The notes under the pieces: generated by a model
The model's database searches: none
What the model was told of the DNA's origin: nothing
What the model saw: only the letters and a program-made list of their open reading frames with translations
Made by a program: the position numbers and the translations under genes
Shown: piece by piece, positions 57,143 through 64,000 of the stretch
Position numbering within the stretch: position 1 is the stretch's first letter
Layout of the letters: each line of letters opens with the position of its first letter
DNA from: Calditrichia bacterium
GTDB taxonomy: Bacteria > Calditrichota > Calditrichia > Calditrichales > Calditrichaceae
NCBI GenBank assembly: GCA_026983775.1
Contig: JALSTK010000117.1
Location: 62,001 to 126,000 of the forward strand
Reading direction: 5' to 3'
DNA length: 64,000 nucleotides

Positions 57143-57632
57143 GATATTCTTCGTTTAAATATTTGTATGTGAAAACCTGAATAAACAAAAGCATAATCAG
57201 GGTATAAATCGTATTGGGAAAAGCTCGGGTATAAACCAACACCCCGTAGGAGAGATTGGTTTTAAACTGGAAAAAAGCATAGAGCAGTAATTCATGTAAA
57301 AAGATTAATAAAATAAACCATAAATAGGCCATGGAACCGGCAACCTTATGGGTGTGCATTTTTCCGGCTCCATAACCGACAATGGCCTTCGGCAGGGCGG
57401 TGATTCCCACGGGCATGCCGGTGAGCGAGTCCTGGATGATACCGAGGAAAAATCCGGCACTGCTTCCTTTTAAAGAACCGAAGCGGTTTCCCAAAAGGAT
57501 AACCAGCGCCAGAATCAGATCGGGTCTCCACAGGCGAATTTCAATTAAGGGAACGACCAGAGTCTGCAATAATAAAACGATGATTCCCAAAAAAAGAATT
57601 ACATATAAAAAATATTTTGTTTCATGATCCAT
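57135..57632 (-). CDS. mreD: Rod-shape-determining membrane protein MreD
   Basis: A 165-residue protein with five hydrophobic helices and the family-typical RPDLILALVILLGNRFGSLKGSSAGFFLGIIQDSLTG region shortened here to its core GFFLGIIQDSL. I chose the ATG at 57632 (MDHETKYF), which overlaps the mreC stop by 11 bp; the open frame upstream lies inside mreC and is a shadow. Confidence 0.88.
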   Translation of the reverse strand: MDHETKYFLYVILFLGIIVLLLQTLVVPLIEIRLWRPDLILALVILLGNRFGSLKGSSAGFFLGIIQDSLTGMPVGITALPKAIVGYGAGKMHTHKVAGSMAYLWFILLIFLHELLLYAFFQFKTNLSYGVLVYTRAFPNTIYTLIMLLFIQVFTYKYLNEEYHA

Positions 57633-58422
57633 TGTTCGGCTTTTCCAGCATAATGGCAACTTCCTCCAGCCGATTGATCTGCACGGCCGGTTTAACATGT
57701 ATAGTCTGAAACAGGTTTTGAATGTTCTTTTTGATAGAAATGACATAGCCCACTTTAACATTGGGCGGGAAAATACGGCTCATTCCGGAAGTAAACAGCA
57801 CATCTCCCACCCGAACCTCTATCGTATTAGGGATATTTTCCAGCAGTAGACCGTTGCCTCCATCCCAAACCACAATACCCAGCTCCCGATTTCTTTGTAT
57901 CCGTACACTCACCCTGCTATTGGGGTCAAACAGATTCTGACAAATAGCATAGTCATGACTTACCTTAACAATTTTACCTACCAACCCGTCGTCTGTTAAG
58001 ACGGCAGCATCTTTTCTTATGGTGCCGGAATCTCTGATGGCAATGAGAAATCCGGTAACAAAATCCTGAGGAGCAAATCCGATAATTTTAGCCGGTACCA
58101 GTTTATAATCTAAGATATTTTTAAACTGCAACATTTTTTTAAGACGAAGATTTTCCAATAAAGCGTCTTGAAGTTGATAGTTCTCGTAGGCCAGTTGGAT
58201 ATTTTGAAGACGCAGTTGCTGATTCTCTTGGCGTAAATGGAAGTAGTTGCTTAAAGAAGTTGCCGAACTGTTTAAGAATCCGAATGTACTTAATGTTGTC
58301 GATCGTAATCCTTCCACAATTTTCGAATCGGAAGAAACCATGAGTAAAAACGACAGCGTTATATAAATAAGGAGTACGAACAGGTCACGAAAACGATTTA
58401 TATAGTATGTTAAAAACTTCAC
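57622..58422 (-). CDS. mreC: Rod-shape-determining protein MreC
   Basis: A 266-residue bitopic protein: membrane helix (about 12-30), coiled coil (about 60-95, LRQENQQLRLQNIQLAYENY) and the beta-barrel core (IGFAPQDFVTGFLIAIRDSG, VVWDGGNGLLLENIP, FTSGMSRIFPPNVKVGYV). Scaffold between MreB and PBP2/RodA. The 196-bp gap to mreB holds a 7-bp inverted repeat (58439-58459) but no gene. Confidence 0.92.
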   Translation of the reverse strand: MKFLTYYINRFRDLFVLLIYITLSFLLMVSSDSKIVEGLRSTTLSTFGFLNSSATSLSNYFHLRQENQQLRLQNIQLAYENYQLQDALLENLRLKKMLQFKNILDYKLVPAKIIGFAPQDFVTGFLIAIRDSGTIRKDAAVLTDDGLVGKIVKVSHDYAICQNLFDPNSRVSVRIQRNRELGIVVWDGGNGLLLENIPNTIEVRVGDVLFTSGMSRIFPPNVKVGYVISIKKNIQNLFQTIHVKPAVQINRLEEVAIMLEKPNNGS

Positions 58423-58618
58423 TGCTCAAAAGATGTATTAATGATGAGAGTTATCATTAGTTAATAATCCTAATTTACATCGGAATACAGGATATATATG
58501 GCACGACGATCGGCTTGCACAGAAGGCCCCCATCGTTTTGGGATGAGATCGATTCCTTCCTTATTAAATCATTTGCTTTACGGTAAAAAATGCCACGAAT
58601 AGTTGTTGCCCTTCGATA

Positions 58619-59653
58619 TTAAACCGATCGTCGTTGTTTCAGCAGTACCTTGTCATATTTTTCCGGTTCGTCCAGTATTTTTCCGCAACCGCGGGCTACA
58701 CAGGTCAGAGGATCGTCCGCCACATGGATGGCCATAGAAGTCTCTTCCCTGAGGCGTACATCCAGATTATTCAAAAGAGCTCCACCGCCTGTCAAGATAA
58801 TACCGCGATCCAATATATCGGAGGCTAACTCCGGGGGCGTCCGTTCCAGAGAAAGCTTTACGGCTTCCACAATCGACTGGATGCTGTCATCGAGTGCTTC
58901 TCGGATTTCTGCGGAAGAGATCTCTATCGTCTTTGGGATACCATCGATTAAATCCCGTCCTTTTACTTCGGCCTTCTTTTCTTCTTCCAGAGTCGTTGCA
59001 GAACCAATATTGCATTTGATATCTTCGGCGGTTTTTTCACCGATCAAAAGATTGAAATTTTTCTTGAAAAACTGAATGATAGCCAAATTCATCTCATCCC
59101 CACCGATGCGGATGGAGGTATGATTGACAATCCCGTTTAATGAAATGACGGCAATTTCCGATGTGCCTCCGCCGATATCGACAATCATGTTGCCAACAGG
59201 TTCATCTATCTGTAAACCGACTCCAATAGCCGAAGCCATGGCTTCGGCCACCAGTTCCACTTCTCTGGCGCCGGCCCGTTCGGCCGAATCTCTAACGGCT
59301 CTTTTTTCGACTTCGGTGATGCCGGAGGGTACACAAACCAAAATTTTGCCGATCATCATACGATTCACATTGGCGGCTTTAATCATCTCACGAATCATTA
59401 TTTCGGTTGCTTCAAAATCGGCAATAACACCGTCTTTTAAAGGTCGAATGGTAGAAATACCCTGATGGGTTCTACCTAACATTTGCCGCGCTTCACTGCC
59501 GACCGCCACAACCTTTTCCGAATTGTCTTCAAGAGCAATAATCGAAGGTTCATTTACCACAATGCCTTTTCCCTTAATATAGATCAGCGTATTGGCTGTT
59601 CCTAAATCAATCCCTATATCCGATGAGAAAAAATTAAAAAAAGATAAACCCAT
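58619..59653 (-). CDS. mreB: Bacterial actin MreB
   Basis: A 344-residue actin homologue directing lateral wall synthesis. IGIDLGTANTLIYIKGKGIV at the N-terminus, VCVPSGITEVEKRAVRDSAE, VDIGGGTSEIAVISL and GIILTGGGALLNNLD. First gene of the mre/rod set; an LD-carboxypeptidase gene lies 61 bp upstream on the same strand and may share its transcript. Confidence 0.97.
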   Translation of the reverse strand: MGLSFFNFFSSDIGIDLGTANTLIYIKGKGIVVNEPSIIALEDNSEKVVAVGSEARQMLGRTHQGISTIRPLKDGVIADFEATEIMIREMIKAANVNRMMIGKILVCVPSGITEVEKRAVRDSAERAGAREVELVAEAMASAIGVGLQIDEPVGNMIVDIGGGTSEIAVISLNGIVNHTSIRIGGDEMNLAIIQFFKKNFNLLIGEKTAEDIKCNIGSATTLEEEKKAEVKGRDLIDGIPKTIEISSAEIREALDDSIQSIVEAVKLSLERTPPELASDILDRGIILTGGGALLNNLDVRLREETSMAIHVADDPLTCVARGCGKILDEPEKYDKVLLKQRRSV

Positions 59654-59714
59654 TGGGCACTCCCTGCCAAATAATTAATTTTTGATGGTCACACAAAGCA
59701 CCGAATTTAAACAA

Positions 59715-60665
59715 TCAAGTGTTATGAGTCAATTTATTGCTGTTTTCATAAAAAAGACTCTGCCACTCTATTTGCCCGGCGAAAGTATCGATTTTTGCCG
59801 TAACACCGATCGGCATGGACAGTTTAAAATCGCCATGTCCGTAAGGGAAATTATAGAGAACCGGATAAGGCCTGTTTCCAAAATATTCCTTTAAAACCTC
59901 TTGCACCGAGAAAGAATGGCGATCGGGATTATCATCGCTGCAATCAATATAATTTCCAAGAATCAATCCCTCGATCTGGTCGAACAGCCCGGCCTGCCTC
60001 AGATGCGCCAGGTAGCGGTCCACTTTATAAGGTTCTTCTCCCACCTCTTCAAGAAAAAGAATAGCACCCCGATAGTCCGGAGAGTAAGGAGTTCCCAATT
60101 GATGAGAAACCATGGACAGGCAACCTCCCAAAAGCAAGCCGTGCGCTGTGCCCTGTTGCCAGATTTCTGTGTCCGTATCGGCAAAATTAAAAGAAAAGGT
60201 TTTAGAAGGATCGATGACCTGATCCCAGAAATGCCGCTCTGTAAAAGGTAGAATTTGATTGCCCATTTCCACGGCCACCATCGGTCCGGAAAGAGTTGGA
60301 ACGGAAGCTTGCTGCCAGATAGCCAGTTGTAACGTGGTAATATCCGAATAGCCGACCAGAAGCTTTGGATGGTTTTGAATCAATAGATAATCGATTTGAT
60401 CCAATAAGCGCAGGGTGCCCCAGCCTCCCCGGGCGCAGAGAATAGCCTGTACTTCCGGGTCTGTGTACATGTCATGTAGATCCTCAACACGTACTCGATC
60501 TTTGCCGGCAAAATAACCATAGCGTTCGGAAAGGCTATGCCCTCGTTTGATTTTGAAGCCCCTCTTCTTTAAATAATCGATACCTCGTTCAAGACGAGTG
60601 GCATTGGGAACAAAGGCAGGGGCAATAATACCGATCGTTCCATTCGGTTCTAATTTTTGTAACAT
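59715..60665 (-). CDS. LD-carboxypeptidase (peptidase S66)
   Basis: A 316-residue cytoplasmic serine peptidase of family S66, which trims the terminal D-Ala from recycled muropeptide tetrapeptides. Nucleophile Ser107 in LVGYSDITT, CARGGWGTLRLL before it, then the catalytic Glu in LFLEEVGEEPY and His in FPYGHGDFKLS. Placement beside mreB fits a wall-recycling role. Some S66 members are MccF-like immunity proteins, but nothing here suggests that. Confidence 0.9.
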   Translation of the reverse strand: MLQKLEPNGTIGIIAPAFVPNATRLERGIDYLKKRGFKIKRGHSLSERYGYFAGKDRVRVEDLHDMYTDPEVQAILCARGGWGTLRLLDQIDYLLIQNHPKLLVGYSDITTLQLAIWQQASVPTLSGPMVAVEMGNQILPFTERHFWDQVIDPSKTFSFNFADTDTEIWQQGTAHGLLLGGCLSMVSHQLGTPYSPDYRGAILFLEEVGEEPYKVDRYLAHLRQAGLFDQIEGLILGNYIDCSDDNPDRHSFSVQEVLKEYFGNRPYPVLYNFPYGHGDFKLSMPIGVTAKIDTFAGQIEWQSLFYENSNKLTHNT

Positions 60666-60827
60666 AGCGAAAATCCTTTTCGTTTTAAGCAGAATAGGTT
60701 AAATTTAAAAAGAAATCGAACGGTTTAAAAATTAATTAATGACGGGTCCTATTTTGTAACAATTTTTTATGAACGAGAAAAGAATTCTAAACGGTCAGAT
60801 TGTAATTTCAGAAAAAGGGTAAGAAAC

Positions 60828-61478
60828 ATGCAAGATAAAAATAGGTTTGGGTTCGATGCAATAGAAGTGGGGCAACCCTTTGTGGAAATTCCGAAACGCA
60901 AGGCCTTCCCGCTCAGAATGCTTATTCGTATAACGGAAATAGTGATGAAAAAAGAATTACTGCCTGCCCGGATTCTGCTCTGTTATCCGAAGACTCTATT
61001 GGCCTCGGGGGTAATGGAAAGTCTTGTGGCGCATAATGAAAAATCCTTGGGAAAACGTCTTCTTAAATTAGTACGTATGCAAACTTCATTTGCCGTCTCC
61101 TGTCCTTTTTGCATCGATATGAATAGTTTCCGTCATGAACAGTTTAAGATTACCGAACAAGAAATTTATGCCTTACAGGGAAAATTATCGTTAAGTGAGG
61201 TATCTACTTTCAGTCTGCGGGAAAAGTTGGCCTTGGAATATGCAAGCAGTGCTTCAGGAGCTCCGCTCTCATTCTCTGTAGAATTGATTAGGCAATTAAA
61301 GGAAAACTTTACCGACAGGGATATGGTGATTCTGGCTTCGACCATTGCCCAGGTAAATTATTGGGGCCGATTAATTCAGGCTTTGGGCGTTCCTCCGGCA
61401 GGATTTTCAAAGGAATGTTCCTATTTGTATCTAAACCGCTACATCACTTTAAAGAGCGCTCATGAACCGGAAAAATAG
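60828..61478 (+). CDS. Carboxymuconolactone decarboxylase/AhpD-like protein
   Basis: A 216-residue all-helical protein with SFAVSCPFCIDMNSFRH (Cys92, Cys95, His103), the redox-type CxxC of the CMD/AhpD family, and a C-terminal IAQVNYWGRLIQALGVP that is typical of the family. It may act as a small peroxidase or thiol-redox enzyme; the substrate is unknown. Purine-rich AAAAAGGG precedes the ATG. Unrelated to its neighbours, and convergent with mlaD with only 8 bp between stops. Confidence 0.8.
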   Translation: MQDKNRFGFDAIEVGQPFVEIPKRKAFPLRMLIRITEIVMKKELLPARILLCYPKTLLASGVMESLVAHNEKSLGKRLLKLVRMQTSFAVSCPFCIDMNSFRHEQFKITEQEIYALQGKLSLSEVSTFSLREKLALEYASSASGAPLSFSVELIRQLKENFTDRDMVILASTIAQVNYWGRLIQALGVPPAGFSKECSYLYLNRYITLKSAHEPEK

Positions 61479-61486
61479 AGCGACGA

Positions 61487-62350
61487 TTAAAGAACTTTTA
61501 CCTGAAAATAGCGTTTGGGGTTTTTCTTGATATCTTTCAATAGAGAATCCATACGGATGATGGTGCGGTTTAAATTGTGATATAAAGAATCATTGGTTAT
61601 TAACTGACCAAGGGAACCCCGCCCCCGGCGCAGTTCATTCATCGTGGAATCCAGCCTGGCAGATGCGTTTTTCGATTGGTGAATTGTTTTGGCTAAATCG
61701 TCCGTTTTCGAACTTAATGTATGGATCAATTTATTCAACGGCTTTTTGTTTTGGGCCGAAATCTGGTTAAGATTGGAAAGAGTGTTAGTAAGATCGCCGT
61801 TGATTAGGGTATTTAAATCTTTTACGGAACGGTGTAAATCGTTTATTAAAAGATGAATATCCGTAATGGTTTTCCTGCCGGACAGGCTATCGACATTGGA
61901 GAGAATTTGATCGATTTTTTGACGAAGAGCTCCGCTGTTAGCAGTAAGAGAAGAAAGACTGCCGGCAATTTCGCCATGAACCGTAGCGCCAAATTCAAGA
62001 AATTGCTTTGCGGTACCGGGATAAATTTCCACCGCCTTTTCACCCAATAAACTAATCTCTTTGATTACAAAACGGGAGTCCACCGGTAAGTGGGACGGTT
62101 TTTCGATTTTTAAAGCGATACGGATTCCGCGATCGGTCACATCCGTGGATTGCACCGTACCCACCACTAATCCGCGATAAAGGACTTCATCTCCCACGGT
62201 CAGGCCGTTGGCATTTTCCACCAGCATCTTTATGTGTAAACCTTTCACCAAAAAATTGGATTTGCCCAGCCAGAGAATACCCAGAACAACAATCAGTGTT
62301 GCAATGGTAACCGTAAGACCGATGGTAAATTCATTATGTTTTGTTTTCAT
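61487..62350 (-). CDS. mlaD: MCE-domain lipid-binding protein MlaD
   Basis: A 287-residue protein anchored by one N-terminal helix (about 10-28), with an MCE/MlaD domain (about 38-115; VENANGLTVGDEVLYRGLVVG) and a long helical tail (about 130-287). The longer tail is as in non-proteobacterial MlaD. Binds lipids in transit between membranes as part of the MlaFED complex. Overlaps mlaF by 4 bp. Confidence 0.9.
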   Translation of the reverse strand: MKTKHNEFTIGLTVTIATLIVVLGILWLGKSNFLVKGLHIKMLVENANGLTVGDEVLYRGLVVGTVQSTDVTDRGIRIALKIEKPSHLPVDSRFVIKEISLLGEKAVEIYPGTAKQFLEFGATVHGEIAGSLSSLTANSGALRQKIDQILSNVDSLSGRKTITDIHLLINDLHRSVKDLNTLINGDLTNTLSNLNQISAQNKKPLNKLIHTLSSKTDDLAKTIHQSKNASARLDSTMNELRRGRGSLGQLITNDSLYHNLNRTIIRMDSLLKDIKKNPKRYFQVKVL

Positions 62351-63129
62351 TTAAAATACACCTTACCTTGAATGAAGTTATTGAATATTTCATTATCCTG
62401 CCGTCTCATATCTTTCGCATCACAGGTGAGAACAATTTTACCGCGATGAAGCATAGCCACCCGATTGGAAATTCTTTCGACACCCTCAATATCGTGGCTC
62501 ACGACCAGAGAGGTAGTCCCTAATTCGGAATTGAGCCTCATAATCAATTCGTTGATCATGTTGGATAAAACGGGGTCCAGACCGGTAGTCGGCTCGTCAT
62601 AGAGCAGATATTTAGGTCGGGTAGCAATGGCCCGGGCGATCGCTACCCGTTTCATCATGCCGCCGCTTAACTCTTCCGGATATTCATCATGAATCGGTGG
62701 AAGACCAACCATTTTCAGACTTTCCGTGATCCGTTTCCGGCGCTCTTCCTCTGAAAGATGCTTCTGAAATTTTAAAGCCAGATCAATATTTTGGCCGACT
62801 GTCATAGAATCCCACAAGGCTCCTTCCTGGAAGATCATACTCATATTGGGCCTTACAAATTGATTAAATTCCTGTTCTGTAAAATCGGTGATATCCGTTC
62901 CGTCCAGAATAATTTGACCGCCGTCTGCCGAAAGTAAGCCGATAATGGTTTTGAGCAGCACGGATTTTCCTGTACCGCTCATGCCAATGACACTAACGAT
63001 CTCTCCGTCACTAACCTTTAGATTAACTTCGTTTAAGATTTTTCTTGTCCCGAATTCTTTTGTAAGGTTTATGAGTTCTAGCATAGGATTCGAATTAGAC
63101 CCTTTATATCTGTTTGTCAAAATTACCAT
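62347..63129 (-). CDS. mlaF: ABC transporter ATPase MlaF
   Basis: A 260-residue ATPase energising phospholipid transport. Walker A GMSGTGKSVLLKT, signature LSGGMMKRVAIARA, Walker B YLLYDEPTTGLDP and the switch His in VVSHDIEG. The ATG at 63129 overlaps the mlaE stop; MLELINLTKEFG at 63084 is the more typical N-terminus but has no ribosome-binding site, so the first 15 residues are uncertain. Confidence 0.92.
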   Translation of the reverse strand: MVILTNRYKGSNSNPMLELINLTKEFGTRKILNEVNLKVSDGEIVSVIGMSGTGKSVLLKTIIGLLSADGGQIILDGTDITDFTEQEFNQFVRPNMSMIFQEGALWDSMTVGQNIDLALKFQKHLSEEERRKRITESLKMVGLPPIHDEYPEELSGGMMKRVAIARAIATRPKYLLYDEPTTGLDPVLSNMINELIMRLNSELGTTSLVVSHDIEGVERISNRVAMLHRGKIVLTCDAKDMRRQDNEIFNNFIQGKVYFK

Positions 63130-63902
63130 ATAAAAAACAAAGCAGCTGAAATGATATAGTCAAGTGCTAAAATTTCAACGGAAGACCAGACTACGGCCAG
63201 AGTCGTAGCATGTCCTACTCCTTTGGCTCCCCGCTTGGAATTTAATCCAAAAAAGGATCCGAAAGTAATGATGACAATGCTAAAAATTAAGGCTTTGATT
63301 AAACTGGTATATACATCTCTTTGATCAAAAACATGGCGCATGCCTTTAATGAATCCTTCCCAGGTGAGATGAATGGTGAAATGAGAAGAAATGTAACCGG
63401 CAAAAATACCGGTCACATCGGAAAAGACCAGTAAAACCGGGACGGCAATCATGGCGGCTACCAATCTGGGCATGACCAGATATTCAATCGGATCGATGGC
63501 CAGTACTCTCAAGGCATCGATTTGCTCGGTTACTTTCATGGCTCCCATTTCGGAAGCAATTCCCGAAGCCACCCGCCCGGAAAGAATTAAACCGATAATG
63601 ATCGGTCCCATCTCGAGTAAGATAGAACGCAGAATTAATCCCCCTTCCACCCAGGGGGGCGTTGAAGGGCTCATCTGGGTGCCGATCTGAACCCCTAAAG
63701 CCAAACCTACAAAAATGGAAGTGATGGCTACAATGGGAAGAGAACGACGACCGATATAGATAAACTGATCGACAATTTGCTGGGTATACTGGTGAATTTT
63801 CCGCATATTCCAGAAGGCCTGGGCGGCCATAATGGTTAATTCGCCGTATGCGATTAAAAAAGCGATGGTCAGTTTACCGACTCTATCGATAAAATTTTTC
63901 AT
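63123..63902 (-). CDS. mlaE: ABC transporter permease MlaE
   Basis: A 259-residue permease with five to six membrane helices and the MlaE-family blocks GLALGVQIGTQ, GPIIIGLILSGRVASGIASEMGAMKVTEQIDALRVL shortened to its core SGRVASGIASEMG, and DPIEYLVMPRL. Starts directly after the stop of the upstream gene with no gap (TAG then ATG). Forms the channel of MlaFED. Confidence 0.93.
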   Translation of the reverse strand: MKNFIDRVGKLTIAFLIAYGELTIMAAQAFWNMRKIHQYTQQIVDQFIYIGRRSLPIVAITSIFVGLALGVQIGTQMSPSTPPWVEGGLILRSILLEMGPIIIGLILSGRVASGIASEMGAMKVTEQIDALRVLAIDPIEYLVMPRLVAAMIAVPVLLVFSDVTGIFAGYISSHFTIHLTWEGFIKGMRHVFDQRDVYTSLIKALIFSIVIITFGSFFGLNSKRGAKGVGHATTLAVVWSSVEILALDYIISAALFFIW

Positions 63903-64000
63903 CTATTTTTTGCTCTGATTTACAATTTCCCGAACCTCATCACCGCTGATGACTTCTTCCTCTTCCAAACGCCGGGCCAATGCATCCAACACAGCACGAT
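63903..64000 (-). CDS. ftsH: Probable C-terminus of FtsH protease (cut by window edge)
   Basis: Only the last 31 codons are visible on the minus strand, reading RAVLDALARRLEEEEVISGD then EVREIVNQSKK and a TAG stop. A helical end of the form LDALAxxLxExExISGxEV is typical of the ATP-dependent membrane zinc protease FtsH. The assignment rests on this short tail alone. The stop directly abuts the mlaE start. Confidence 0.5.
   Translation of the reverse strand, partial: RAVLDALARRLEEEEVISGDEVREIVNQSKK

Noticed and set aside
58439-58459. 7-bp inverted repeat between mreC and mreB as an operator.
   Set aside because: Short, AT-rich and with no accompanying promoter; chance occurrence is likely.

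Overview
The window looks like a chromosomal stretch of a free-living, Gram-negative-type bacterium of the FCB group. Calditrichota or a neighbouring lineage is my best guess. The pointers are a secreted protein ending in a T9SS type-A-like sorting domain (NFPNPFNPST motif), a TonB-dependent receptor with a carboxypeptidase-regulatory-like N-terminus, a Y_Y_Y hybrid histidine kinase, an Mla lipid transporter, and a diaminopimelate-type MurE (DNPR motif). Base composition is fairly even at an estimated 43-46 % GC by eye. I recognised no rRNA, tRNA, CRISPR array, prophage or complete insertion sequence.

Layout. 1-5.2 kb: 3' part of a hybrid sensor kinase, a GT39-type glycosyltransferase overlapping a GtrA-like flippase, and a Crp/Fnr regulator. 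5.4-8.3 kb: a large secreted protein of unknown function and a methyltransferase, converging on a shared terminator. 8.5-13.7 kb: an arsenic operon arsR-arsC-thioredoxin-arsP-acr3-lipoprotein thioredoxin-ccdA-small CxC protein, with a visible promoter and operator. 13.7-14.1 kb: a 395-bp MITE-like element with terminal inverted repeats. A truncated, internally deleted relative lies at 35.9-36.1 kb. 14.4-20.1 kb: ZIP transporter, dynamin-like GTPase, zinc-binding dehydrogenase, MFS transporter and a lipoprotein.

20.7-32.3 kb, minus strand, is the most unusual region. Two different glutamate dehydrogenases are each followed by an intrinsic terminator and then by a large protein built on the ATP-binding domain of pyruvate phosphate dikinase/PEP synthase. 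Both large proteins lack the phospho-histidine and PEP domains. A NarL-type two-component pair lies between the two couples. One large protein carries tandem receiver domains. The other carries a GAF-like domain and a C-terminal nucleotidyltransferase. I infer a carbon/nitrogen (glutamate/2-oxoglutarate) regulatory module whose mechanism is undescribed as far as I know.

32.8-36.6 kb: a TonB-dependent receptor, then 1.6 kb of non-coding sequence with several repeat types. 36.6-52.7 kb: a canonical dcw cluster (mraZ-rsmH-ftsL-ftsI-murE-murF-mraY-murD-ftsW-murG-murC-ftsQ-ftsA-ftsZ), closed by a terminator and followed by a small MerR-like gene. Converging on it from the minus strand is the elongation set mreB-mreC-mreD-mrdA-rodA and a CpoB/YbgF-like lipoprotein. 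Septal and lateral wall machineries therefore sit back to back in about 23 kb. 59.7-64 kb: LD-carboxypeptidase, a carboxymuconolactone-decarboxylase-like protein, and mlaE-mlaF-mlaD directly behind the 3' end of a probable ftsH.
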